From Myxococcales bacterium (lineage in GTDB: Bacteria > Myxococcota_A > UBA9042): a stretch of DNA of 35,469 bases. Both the position numbers and the translations under genes were made by a program. The notes beneath the pieces are model-generated. The model worked only from the letters and a program-made list of their open reading frames with translations. It had not been told where the DNA came from and did no database searches. Location of the stretch: contig CANMNA010000019.1 in the NCBI GenBank assembly GCA_947499075.1, forward strand, positions 1 to 35,469, read 5' to 3'. Shown here piece by piece: positions 8,154 through 15,983 of the stretch (positions are counted from its first letter, which is position 1; each line of letters starts with the position of its first letter).

Positions 8154-8382
8154 GGAACTGTGAAAATTTAAGTCGATCGAATGGATTATCGACCGGAGCG
8201 GCGAGTCGGCTGTCAAGCCGCGAGTTTGCGACCCACCTAGGTGGGTGTCGGAATACTCCAATTTCTGGTTTTTTAATTCAATGTTATCAATAAGTTGCGC
8301 GGCAAAATGGCTCAAAAAGGAGGTTCTCCGACAGCCTCCTAGCAGGCTGGAACTGTCCAAGTTATTCTTGGACAGTTCCTAA
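8151..8382 (+). repeat. Intergenic structured repeat, copy B (232 bp, with AT-rich insert)
   Basis: The ends read TAAGGAACTG at the left and CAGTTCCTAA at the right. The stem GTCGAT/ATCGAC (8172-8192) is followed by the core at 8195-8237 with CGGCT-GTCA-AGCCG. Unlike copies A and D, about 100 extra bases follow the core. They include the palindrome CCCACCTAGGTGGG and a markedly AT-rich stretch (about 8250-8320) unlike the host sequence. The right-hand hairpin is the usual one. The element fills the whole gap between two converging genes. Confidence 0.85.
8349..8379. terminator. Perfect 13-bp stem hairpin between converging genes
   Basis: GGAACTGTCCAAG (8349-8361) and CTTGGACAGTTCC (8367-8379) pair perfectly around the loop TTATT. 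Lying between convergent genes it could end transcription from both sides. There is no T-run, so classical rho-independent action is unproven. It is the right-hand hairpin of repeat B. Confidence 0.45.
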
Positions 8383-10721
8383 GCCAGCCCCCACCGCCTG
8401 CGCAGAATCCACTCGCCGCACAGCAACAGCAGCAGCCACACCAACACTTCGGGCCGACTCCACACTTCGGTGTGCACGGTGTCCGCACGCGACACCGCAT
8501 CATTGGGGTCATGCGCAATCACAGGCACCGGCCCCACCGGCGCGCCGTTGGACCACACGGTGCCGCCTGAAGCCTTAGCCAGCAACTGCAGCAAGCGGTC
8601 ACTGGGCTGAATGTGCGCTGACTCTGCCGCCGCCGCTGTCACCACAATCGTGGCGGTGGCCCGCTGCGGCCGCCCTTGCCAAAGCGCTTCAACGACCAGC
8701 AGCCAGGCGCCGGGTGTCAAACTGGGCAGCGCAAGACTGCCCTGCCCCTTGGCGTCGGTGCGCGGCCCGGGCTGGTCGCCCTTGAGCTCCGAAGTCAGCT
8801 GGCCGGGCTCGACAAGGGCCCACTTGAGCGGGGCATCGCCAATGGGATGGCCCGCGCCATCGCGCAACGTGGCCACGACGCGCAGTGGCTGGCCGACTGG
8901 CACGGCCTCGGCAGGCACGGCCAGGCGCAGCAAATCAAAATCGGGGTCGTGGACCAGCCACGCCGTCAGTTGATCCAGCAAGCGGTGGTAGTCATTGCGC
9001 GCATCGGCGACCGTGGCCTCGCTCTCGGGCACGGCCTGGTCGCCTGTCAGCTCGCCTTCCAACCCGTCGGCGCCGAACGCCCAAGTCCACAGCGATCCCG
9101 TCGCCAGCACCGCGCTGCGGCCGTCGGCCACCTCGCCCACCGCCAGCAGCGCCCGGCCACTGGCATCGGTGACCAGCACGCTCGCCCCTTCGCGGGCCTG
9201 CAGCGCGGTATTGCGCCCCAGCCAGCGGTGGCGGGCCCACGCAACCTCGTTGGCCGCCGGGTCGCGCGCCAGCATCGCCAGCGGATGGCCGATGCCCAAC
9301 GGCGTCAGCGTCGGCACGATGCGGCCTTCGGCCCAACCGCCATCTTCGGCTGGCGGCTCGAGCTGCAACGGCAGCAGATCCGCCAACGGCGTGCCATGGT
9401 AGCCACCGGCGCTCAGCGCCAGTGGGCCGCCCAGGACCAGCAGCCCGCCGCCAACGCGCATATGCCGAGTCAGCTGCGGCATGTAGTGGTCGAGCTGAAA
9501 CGGTCCATACGGAAAATTATGCAAGATGATCAGATCGAAACCCGACAGCGAGTCTTCGAAGATCTCCTTTGCCGGAAACGGAATCAGCGTGGTGTCCTCG
9601 CCGGCCACATAGGCTCCCGCGCCATCGCCGACCATGATGTAGAACGACACCAGGTCGATCGCCGGGTTGGCACGCAGGTGGGTGCGCAAGAACCGCGTAT
9701 CCCAGCTGGGCTGCCCAGCCAGGTGCAGCACGCGGACACGGTCGCGCACCACCGATACCCCAGCATACGCTACGTTGTTGGCGATGGTCGCCTCATCCGG
9801 CAAAGGCGCAAGCTGGGCCTGCACGATGTGCGGACCAACGTGCATCGGCTGCAACTCGAGCTCAATCGTGCGCCGCGGCAAGCCTGCGATGGGCACAGCT
9901 TGGGTTGCCACCAGCTTGCCGTTGTCGCGCAGTTGCAAGGACAGGGCACCTTTTTCGTCGCCGAGCCCCGACATTTCGATGTCAACCGAGACCGGCATGT
10001 AGGTGCGGGCAAAGCCAAACTTGCTCAGGCGCACCGCGGCGACGGCCACATCCTTGACCGGCTTGGTGTCGTCAATGTGCACGCTGTGCACCGGCACACC
10101 CAGATCGCGCACGCGCTGCAGCGAGTCGGCGTCGAGCGCCGTCGTACCCAAGCCATTGCGCACGCTCAGCGCCGCAGTGTCCAGGCCGTCGCTGACCAGC
10201 ACCACGGCCTGCAGGGTGCCCTGGCCGGCTTGCTCCCGCAGGCTGGTCAGCGCCGTCAGTAGATCGGTCTGGGCGGCATCAGGCTGCACCCGCGCGATGT
10301 CGCGCAGGTCGCGCAGGGGCTCGAGGTGGTCACCGATCGCCCACAGTGCCGTGCCGCCGCGCTCGCCCAGTGAGCGCACCGCCGCCGCCGCGCGATCCCA
10401 GCGCCGCTCACCGCGCTTGCCGGTGGCCATCGAACCCGACCGATCCAGCACCACCGCGATGCGCTTGCCACTTTGGCGATCGCTCTTGGTCACCCAGCTG
10501 GGCTGGGCCAACACCAGCAATAGCGAGAGCAACAGCGCCGCGCGCATGCCAAGCAGCACTGCCCGGCGGCGCAAGGACACCAGCGATCGGCTGTTGTAGG
10601 CGGCAAGCGCCAGCACCGCCAACGCTAGCGCCAGCCCGAGCACCAGCACCAGCGAGCGCCCACTCCACAGGCCGCCCGCCCACTCGAGGTGGTCGTGCCA
10701 AAGCTCGGTGCTGGTTGGCAT
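8379..10721 (-). CDS. VWA domain membrane protein with glutamine-amidotransferase-like domain
   Basis: A 780-residue protein. Two N-terminal membrane helices (about 22-42 and 55-72) precede a VWA domain with the metal site motif DRSGS (D93-S97) and VSDG later. A beta-rich region follows, then a class I glutamine-amidotransferase-like fold (RVLHLAGQPSW, LIILHNFPYG, GGGLLVLGG) without an evident catalytic Cys, more beta domains, and a C-terminal membrane helix ending in Arg residues. It is related in layout to the protein at 27624-30425. The start lies three bases after the stop of the DUF4159 gene, so they form an operon. The probable role is an envelope assembly or stress complex working with MoxR-type ATPases. 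Its stop TAG falls inside the right terminal repeat of element B. Confidence 0.85.
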   Translation of the reverse strand: MPTSTELWHDHLEWAGGLWSGRSLVLVLGLALALAVLALAAYNSRSLVSLRRRAVLLGMRAALLLSLLLVLAQPSWVTKSDRQSGKRIAVVLDRSGSMATGKRGERRWDRAAAAVRSLGERGGTALWAIGDHLEPLRDLRDIARVQPDAAQTDLLTALTSLREQAGQGTLQAVVLVSDGLDTAALSVRNGLGTTALDADSLQRVRDLGVPVHSVHIDDTKPVKDVAVAAVRLSKFGFARTYMPVSVDIEMSGLGDEKGALSLQLRDNGKLVATQAVPIAGLPRRTIELELQPMHVGPHIVQAQLAPLPDEATIANNVAYAGVSVVRDRVRVLHLAGQPSWDTRFLRTHLRANPAIDLVSFYIMVGDGAGAYVAGEDTTLIPFPAKEIFEDSLSGFDLIILHNFPYGPFQLDHYMPQLTRHMRVGGGLLVLGGPLALSAGGYHGTPLADLLPLQLEPPAEDGGWAEGRIVPTLTPLGIGHPLAMLARDPAANEVAWARHRWLGRNTALQAREGASVLVTDASGRALLAVGEVADGRSAVLATGSLWTWAFGADGLEGELTGDQAVPESEATVADARNDYHRLLDQLTAWLVHDPDFDLLRLAVPAEAVPVGQPLRVVATLRDGAGHPIGDAPLKWALVEPGQLTSELKGDQPGPRTDAKGQGSLALPSLTPGAWLLVVEALWQGRPQRATATIVVTAAAAESAHIQPSDRLLQLLAKASGGTVWSNGAPVGPVPVIAHDPNDAVSRADTVHTEVWSRPEVLVWLLLLLCGEWILRRRWGLA

Positions 10722-10724
10722 CGC

Positions 10725-11513
10725 CTACTCAGGCTCGCGCGGCGGCGGCTGGCCACCAGTCGCGCCCCGACGGCGCGACAGCAGGTACAGCACGTGGGTC
10801 TGGTCGTCTTTGTAGTCCAAGCACAGCGCGTACATGACCAGATTAATCGCCAGCCGCAGCGCCAACTCGCGCTGGGTCTCGCCACCAGGCACTACCGCCA
10901 GCGCATAGCCACCAAAGCTCTGGCGGGCCAGCGCCCCGGCCAGGTCATTGCGGCTGTACAGCACCGCGTAGTGATTGCCGACGCGCAGGCCTTCGAGATC
11001 ATGGCTGTCGGCCCGCCGACCCAGCGCGCGGTCTAAGCGGTAGAAGCTGCGAAACACCACGTGGCCTGGCGGAACTTTCTGCAGGCCCTGCGGAAACACC
11101 CGCTGCAACTGCTGGCGCAGCGAGGTGTCGAACGCCGCCGACGGCTCCGCGCGGCCCACATTGTCGACAAACAGCGTGCCACCCGACGAAAAGTGGCGGC
11201 GCAGCAGGGCCACGGCCGCATCGCTCAGCGGCGGCAGCGCGCGGTCGCCGGACAAATACAGCAGCGGATACTTCAGCAGCGCACGGTCATCGGGACGCAG
11301 CGCCACCGGCTGGCCGACCATCGCGATGCTGGTGCGCAGGCGCAGCTCTTGAGCCCACGTCTCTAGCGACGAGCTCGGCTCGGGGCCGGCATTGGCGCGC
11401 AGCCACGCGAACTGGACCGCGCTCGCTTGGGCGGCCTGAACAGCGTGCGCAGACAGCGCGCTGGCCAAGCAGGCAAGGGCGACAAGGGTCGATAGGGGCA
11501 GCAGGCGGAGCAT
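10725..11513 (-). CDS. DUF4159 domain secreted protein
   Basis: A 262-residue protein. A signal peptide at residues 1-28 supports the start at 11513 rather than the upstream in-frame ATG at 11606. The body matches the DUF4159 family: YPLLYLSGD, LLRRHFSSGGTLFVDN, a Phe/Arg-rich central part (FRSFYRLD), and the C-terminal RLAINLVMYALC helix followed by a short polar tail. DUF4159 proteins have a glutamine-amidotransferase-like fold and are usually encoded next to MoxR, DUF58 and VWA genes. Here only one VWA gene follows directly; the other partners are 10 kb away. Biochemical activity is unknown for the family. Confidence 0.85.
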   Translation of the reverse strand: MLRLLPLSTLVALACLASALSAHAVQAAQASAVQFAWLRANAGPEPSSSLETWAQELRLRTSIAMVGQPVALRPDDRALLKYPLLYLSGDRALPPLSDAAVALLRRHFSSGGTLFVDNVGRAEPSAAFDTSLRQQLQRVFPQGLQKVPPGHVVFRSFYRLDRALGRRADSHDLEGLRVGNHYAVLYSRNDLAGALARQSFGGYALAVVPGGETQRELALRLAINLVMYALCLDYKDDQTHVLYLLSRRRGATGGQPPPREPE

Positions 11514-11622
11514 CGCGTGGCGCAGGTTGCGCGGCACGGCGCGCGGGGCAAGGGTAGCATGGTGGCGGGGCTTGGGCGAAGATCCAGCACCTGTTGCGCG
11601 TGACATGGTCTTGGGGGTCAGG

Positions 11623-12120
11623 TCACCGCCCCGTAGGCACCGCCCGCAACGCCCCCAGGCTCACCGCCGTCATGCCCGCCCCATCGGTGGCCTCTACCTG
11701 CAGCGGCTGCGCCGCCCCTGCCGCCCGCGGATGACCGGCGGCTGTCGGAGCCAAATCAAATGCCGACGGTGTCCAGAACAACTGTGCCGTGCGCGTGGTC
11801 CCGCCAATCAGCAGCGCCCCGGGCCCGTGCACGATCCGCCACTGCCACACGCCATCGCTGCCGCCCACCGCGACCAGCTTGCGCGACCAGGTGGTGCCGA
11901 CCTGCACATCCCAGCTGCCGACCGGCGGCAGCAGCGGGCCATCGGCAGCACATCCGGTGGCCAACGCAACGGCCACAGCGACGCCCCACCAGGTTGGCAA
12001 AACTTCACGCCACAAGCTCAGCCCACCCGTCGATACAGCGCGGCCTTTCGTGCTAGACTCGCGCCGCCCGCTGCCCCCAGTGCCCGGCGGGTCGCCGGCC
12101 ATTGTGCGTTTTGCCATCAT
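11623..12120 (-). CDS. Small lipoprotein, possible Ig-like domain
   Basis: At most 165 residues. Residues about 41-57 form a lipoprotein signal with the lipobox ATGC (Cys57 counted from 12120). A start that far upstream is unlikely; the TTG at 12015 would give a 21-residue signal sequence, so the true start is uncertain. The mature part is about 108 residues, beta-rich (WDVQVGTTW, WQWRIVHGPG), and may be an Ig-like or cadherin-like envelope domain. It lies about 110 bases upstream of the DUF4159 gene on the same strand and could belong to that operon. Confidence 0.55.
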   Translation of the reverse strand: MMAKRTMAGDPPGTGGSGRRESSTKGRAVSTGGLSLWREVLPTWWGVAVAVALATGCAADGPLLPPVGSWDVQVGTTWSRKLVAVGGSDGVWQWRIVHGPGALLIGGTTRTAQLFWTPSAFDLAPTAAGHPRAAGAAQPLQVEATDGAGMTAVSLGALRAVPTGR

Positions 12121-12190
12121 GGGGTTCGCTGTGTCACCACACCTTTTTCAGCCACTCTTCGCGTTGCGGTCTTGGCATTCTCGGATTGAG

Positions 12191-13396
12191 ATGCGCCGAG
12201 CGATCTTGAGCCTGTGCGCCAGCACGATGGTGCTCGCAGTCGGCTGCCGCAAGCAAGAGCCGGCCCAGCCGGCAGCCAAACCGGCCCCGGCTGCGCTGGG
12301 CCAAGTCGGTGCTGACCAGTCCGATCCGGTCGCAGCGCTGGCTGGCACGCCAAGTGCCGCCGAAGCGCCGCCGCCCGAGCTCGGCATCCCGTATGACGTG
12401 TTCGTGCAAGCCCAAGTGCTGCGCCAGTGTGCCGAAAAGTTTCACGAAGAGCCGGGCTATGCCGAAACCAGCGCGGTCAACCACGTGCTCGGCAAGCAGT
12501 ACCCGATCAGCCTGGACCGCGTGTTTGACAAGCCCGCCCCCGACAAGCCCGCCCCCGACAAGCCCGCCCCCGACAAGCCAAGGACCAAGCCCGGGGCCAA
12601 GCCGACCCCGGCGCCGGCGGTCAAGCCGGAACCGCAGGCGCCAGACACGCCCGATCAGCTGGTGGCGCGCAACAAGCTGCGGTTCGCCGTCAACCTGGCA
12701 GCGGCCCACACTGCGACCCAGCGCAAGATCGCCGACCAATTGGAGCACTGCCTGTACGCCCGGGAGCTGGGTCTGGTGACACAAGCGTACGTCGACCGCT
12801 ACGTCAACACTTTTGTCGAGGTGGCGTGCCTCCAGCGCAAGTTCACAGATGCGGAGGGCAAGGTCGACGCGATGGGCCATGCCACAGCCGCCAACGAGGT
12901 GTTTCAACGTTACGCCATCAACGCCGGTGAGCTGTCGCGGCTGGGCATGGTGTTTGCCCGCTTCCAGAGCGTGCAAGCCCAAGTCCACCTGGCCAAGGCC
13001 AAGAGCTGTCCAGACCCGCGTGTGGCCGAAGAAGTGGCGCGGACCACCGGCGCGTGGAGCGGCGAACTCAAGGGCGACCGCAATGGCTCGCTGCAATTGC
13101 AGGGCAGCAGCGGCAAAGTCAAGGGCGCCGTACAATGGCAAGGCGCCACGGTCAAGTGGGCAGATGGCGCGGCCGAGACACAGGCCATCCCCGTCGAAGG
13201 CCAAATCTCAGGCGACCGCCTGGCCCTGTTCGGCGAAATCAACGGCGACTGGATTCGCCTGGAAGGCAAAGGCAGTGGCGGCAGTTTCGCCGGCACTTGG
13301 CAGTCGCAGCGGGCCAGCATGGACAAATTCAAGGGCACGTTCTCAGCTGAGAAAGTCCCCGAGCTGCCGTCTGCCGCCACGCCTACCCATCCGTAA
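12191..13396 (+). CDS. Lipoprotein with Lys/Pro repeat linker
   Basis: A 401-residue protein. The lipobox VLAVGC gives Cys19 as the lipidation site and fixes the start at 12191. Residues 20-65 are an Ala/Pro-rich linker. Residues 66-260 are helical (FVQAQVLRQCAEKF, VEVACLQRKFT) and interrupted by a tandem KPAPD repeat at about 113-130. Residues 275-390 are a beta-rich domain of repeated GxWxG-type strands (WSGELKGDRNG, GTFAGTWQS-like). The gene family is not recognised; it is probably an outer-envelope protein. It is followed 33 bases later by the lipase-like gene. The gene starts divergently from the small lipoprotein on the other strand. Confidence 0.8.
   Translation: MRRAILSLCASTMVLAVGCRKQEPAQPAAKPAPAALGQVGADQSDPVAALAGTPSAAEAPPPELGIPYDVFVQAQVLRQCAEKFHEEPGYAETSAVNHVLGKQYPISLDRVFDKPAPDKPAPDKPAPDKPRTKPGAKPTPAPAVKPEPQAPDTPDQLVARNKLRFAVNLAAAHTATQRKIADQLEHCLYARELGLVTQAYVDRYVNTFVEVACLQRKFTDAEGKVDAMGHATAANEVFQRYAINAGELSRLGMVFARFQSVQAQVHLAKAKSCPDPRVAEEVARTTGAWSGELKGDRNGSLQLQGSSGKVKGAVQWQGATVKWADGAAETQAIPVEGQISGDRLALFGEINGDWIRLEGKGSGGSFAGTWQSQRASMDKFKGTFSAEKVPELPSAATPTHP
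12527..12580 (+). repeat. 15-bp in-frame tandem repeat (3.6 copies)
   Basis: The unit GACAAGCCCGCCCCC is repeated three times exactly, plus a partial fourth copy. It encodes repeated DKPAP residues in the lipoprotein linker. Such repeats often vary in copy number between strains and change linker length without a frameshift. Confidence 0.9.
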
Positions 13397-13429
13397 CCCA
13401 AGCCTCATTCTCCGCATCAAGGACACCCC

Positions 13430-14284
13430 ATGGCGATTCAGACCCGCTTTCCGCCCGCCGAAGCGGGCCACTTTTCGTCTGGCGATGGCGTACAGCTACA
13501 GTACCGCATCCACCGCGGGCAGGACCCCAAGTTCAGCGTGCTGGTGGTGCACGGTTTTGCCGAGCACGGCAACCGCTATGGCCACGTCGTCGACGAATTG
13601 GTACCCGCAGGCGCGGCGGTGATGACCTATGACCAACGCGGTCACGGCACCAGCGGCGGCAAGCGCGTGTTCGTCAGCCGCTTTGGCGAATACGGCGACG
13701 ACTTGGCGCTGGCGTTGGAACTGGCGGGCCGCAAGCTGCCCCAACCGCTTTTCGTGCTCGGGCACTCGATGGGTGGGCTTATCGTACTGCTGGCGGCGCG
13801 CAAAAAGCCGGCGGGCGTGGCGGGGTGGATCGTGTCCAATCCGGGGCTACGCAACAAGGTGCCGGTGCCGGCGTGGAAAGAGTCGCTGGCCAAAGTCGCG
13901 TCGTCGCTGGCACCCGGGCTCTCGATTCCAAGCGGGATTCCGCCCAGCCATGTCAGCCGCGACAAGGACGAAGTGCGCGAGTACGACGGCGACATGCTCA
14001 ACAACAAGAACGCGACCGCGCGCTGGTACACCGAGTTCGTGGCGGCCCAAGCGGATTTGCTGGCCCAACCCGAGGCGCTGCAGGGCCTGCCACTGCTGGT
14101 GCAGGTCGGCGACGGCGACCTGATCGTCGAACCGGCGGCAACTCTCGATTTTGTTAGTAAAACTGGCCCTTCGACCGAGCTCAAGGTCTATCCGGGCCTG
14201 TACCACGAAATCTACAACGAGCTGGCAGCCGACCGGCAGCGCGTGCTGGCAGACTTGCGCGGCTGGCTGCTGGCCCGCGTCTAG
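13430..14284 (+). CDS. Alpha/beta hydrolase, monoacylglycerol-lipase-like
   Basis: A 284-residue protein of the Hydrolase_4 (monoglyceride lipase) family. The oxyanion region VVHGFAEHGNRY, the YDQRGHGTSGG segment and the nucleophile elbow GHSMGG (Ser113) are clear. Asp230 (GDGD) and His259 (GLYHEIYNE) complete the triad. Length and motifs match the family. It lacks a signal peptide, so it should be cytosolic. The probable reaction is hydrolysis of monoacylglycerols or lysophospholipids. It lies 14 bases upstream of the kinase gene and may be co-transcribed with it, but no functional link is evident. Confidence 0.9.
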   Translation: MAIQTRFPPAEAGHFSSGDGVQLQYRIHRGQDPKFSVLVVHGFAEHGNRYGHVVDELVPAGAAVMTYDQRGHGTSGGKRVFVSRFGEYGDDLALALELAGRKLPQPLFVLGHSMGGLIVLLAARKKPAGVAGWIVSNPGLRNKVPVPAWKESLAKVASSLAPGLSIPSGIPPSHVSRDKDEVREYDGDMLNNKNATARWYTEFVAAQADLLAQPEALQGLPLLVQVGDGDLIVEPAATLDFVSKTGPSTELKVYPGLYHEIYNELAADRQRVLADLRGWLLARV

Positions 14285-14298
14285 CTGGAACAACCCCT

Positions 14299-15981
14299 TT
14301 GTCATCCACCGGCAACATCGCCCGCACCGGGCCTACGGCGCTGGGCCGCTATCGGCTGGTGCGCCACTTGGCCACCGGCGGCATGGGCGAGGTCTACCTC
14401 GCCGAAGCGATGGGCGCGGCCGGCTTTGCCAAGCGGGTGGTGGTCAAGACGCTGCGCGCCGACTTGGCCAGCGATGGCGCCTTGGCCCAGCAACTGATCG
14501 CTGAAGGCCGGCTGCTCGAGGTGCTGGACCACCCCAACATCGCGCAGATTCTCGATATCGGCCAAGATGGCGAGACGTTTTGGCTGGCGATGGAGTACGT
14601 CGATGGCTTTGACTTGCGCGCGTTGCAGCGGGCGCTGCCGAGCTCCAGTGGTACATTTGGCCGGCTGTCGGAGCCGGCGGTGCTGTATCTGGTGGCGTGC
14701 GTGGCGCGGGCCTTGGACCATGCCCAGACGCGCGTTGGGCCCGACGGCCAGCCGCTGCAGGTGGTGCACCACGATGTGTCGCCCTCCAATGTGATGGTGC
14801 GCCGCGATGGCCATGTCAAGCTCGTCGATTTTGGGGTGGCCAAGGCTGCGCTGCTGGGCAAGATGGCAGCGGCGGCGCTGCGCGGCAAGCTGCCGTACCT
14901 GAGCCCGGAGCACGCCCAGCAAAAGCCCGTCGATGGGCGCTCGGACCTGTTTGCGCTGGGTTTGGTGGCGTGGGAAATGCTGATGGGCGAGCGGGCGCTC
15001 GACGTCACCGAGCCGGGCCAGCTGGGTCGGGCCCACGAGAGCTTGCCGGCCAAAGCCCGCCAATTGGCAGAGTGCGGCAGCGTGTCGGCGGCGACTGCAG
15101 GGCTGATTGGGCACATGCTGGCCCACAACGCTGCGGACCGCCCCAAAGACGCTGCGGCCGTGGCCGAGCGGGCTGAAAATGCGCTGGTGGCGCTGGGCGA
15201 GGGATCGCCAGCGCGGCGCCTGGCTGACGAATTGCAAGTGACATTTGACCGCGTCGCCACCCGCGTTGGCAGCTTTGATGCGACGTTGGCCGGCATTTTG
15301 GGCCTCGCCGACTCCGCGCCCTCGGGCGACCGAACGGGCACCCTGAGCTTGCCTGGCCTCGAAGTTGTCTCGATTGCCCGGGCCAGCGCCCAGGACGAGC
15401 CACCGGTAGCGGCGCGCAAGTGGCGCAAACGCTGGATTACAGCCGGCATCTTGCTGGGGTGCAGCGCCATTGGCTTGGGCTTCTGGTTTGGCAAGCTCGC
15501 CAATCCAATCGCGGGGGTTGCCCACACCGCGCCGGTCGCGCCAGCGTTGCCCGTGGCCCAAGCGGCTCCGACCGCGCCCCAGCCGCAAGCGTCTGCCGTG
15601 CCACTGACCGCAGCGCCGACACCGCAGGCACCAACGGCTATTGCGGTAGTCGCGCAAGCGCCGGCCGCGGACACCGAAACTGTCGCAACGCCAGTCCCCG
15701 CCAAGGTCAAGGCCAAAGACAAGCCCGAGCGCACGGCAGTATTGCGCTTTCGCGTCAGCCCCTTCTCTTGCCGGGTCACAGTCGATGGCGAAACGCGCAA
15801 GTCGGTCGGCGATAGCGACCGCTATGAAGTCAAAGTGACCGCGGGCGACCACCGCATCCGGGTCGAGGATCCTGGCAGCGGTCAGCGCAAAGACGTCGTG
15901 GTGCGCGACATGCAAGACGGTGAGTCGCGCACCTTGCCCGGCGGCATTTGTTTGGGCGCCGAATGCCCTGAAGGGCCCTAG
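14299..15981 (+). CDS. Membrane Ser/Thr protein kinase with PEGA-like C-terminal domain
   Basis: A 560-residue protein beginning at a TTG codon, since no ATG lies between the upstream stop and the kinase domain. The domain (about 17-290) has the Gly-rich loop ATGGMGEVYL, Lys50 (VVVKTL), the catalytic loop HHDVSPSN (Asp159), DFG at 177-179 and an APE-like SPEH. A membrane helix lies at about 378-397, followed by an Ala/Pro/Gln-rich linker and a PEGA-like beta domain (about 485-545) with two cysteines near the C-terminus. This is the usual layout of myxobacterial receptor kinases: an inner-membrane sensor that phosphorylates Ser/Thr on cytosolic targets. The next gene encodes an FHA domain that could read such phosphorylation. 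Confidence 0.9.
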   Translation: MSSTGNIARTGPTALGRYRLVRHLATGGMGEVYLAEAMGAAGFAKRVVVKTLRADLASDGALAQQLIAEGRLLEVLDHPNIAQILDIGQDGETFWLAMEYVDGFDLRALQRALPSSSGTFGRLSEPAVLYLVACVARALDHAQTRVGPDGQPLQVVHHDVSPSNVMVRRDGHVKLVDFGVAKAALLGKMAAAALRGKLPYLSPEHAQQKPVDGRSDLFALGLVAWEMLMGERALDVTEPGQLGRAHESLPAKARQLAECGSVSAATAGLIGHMLAHNAADRPKDAAAVAERAENALVALGEGSPARRLADELQVTFDRVATRVGSFDATLAGILGLADSAPSGDRTGTLSLPGLEVVSIARASAQDEPPVAARKWRKRWITAGILLGCSAIGLGFWFGKLANPIAGVAHTAPVAPALPVAQAAPTAPQPQASAVPLTAAPTPQAPTAIAVVAQAPAADTETVATPVPAKVKAKDKPERTAVLRFRVSPFSCRVTVDGETRKSVGDSDRYEVKVTAGDHRIRVEDPGSGQRKDVVVRDMQDGESRTLPGGICLGAECPEGP

Positions 15982-15983
15982 CG

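Noticed and set aside
12134..13204. Minus-strand frame of 356 codons
   Set aside because: Antisense to the lipoprotein, whose lipobox and composition are convincing.
14302..15915. Minus-strand frames opposite the kinase
   Set aside because: The plus strand encodes an unmistakable kinase; the antisense frames have no motif.
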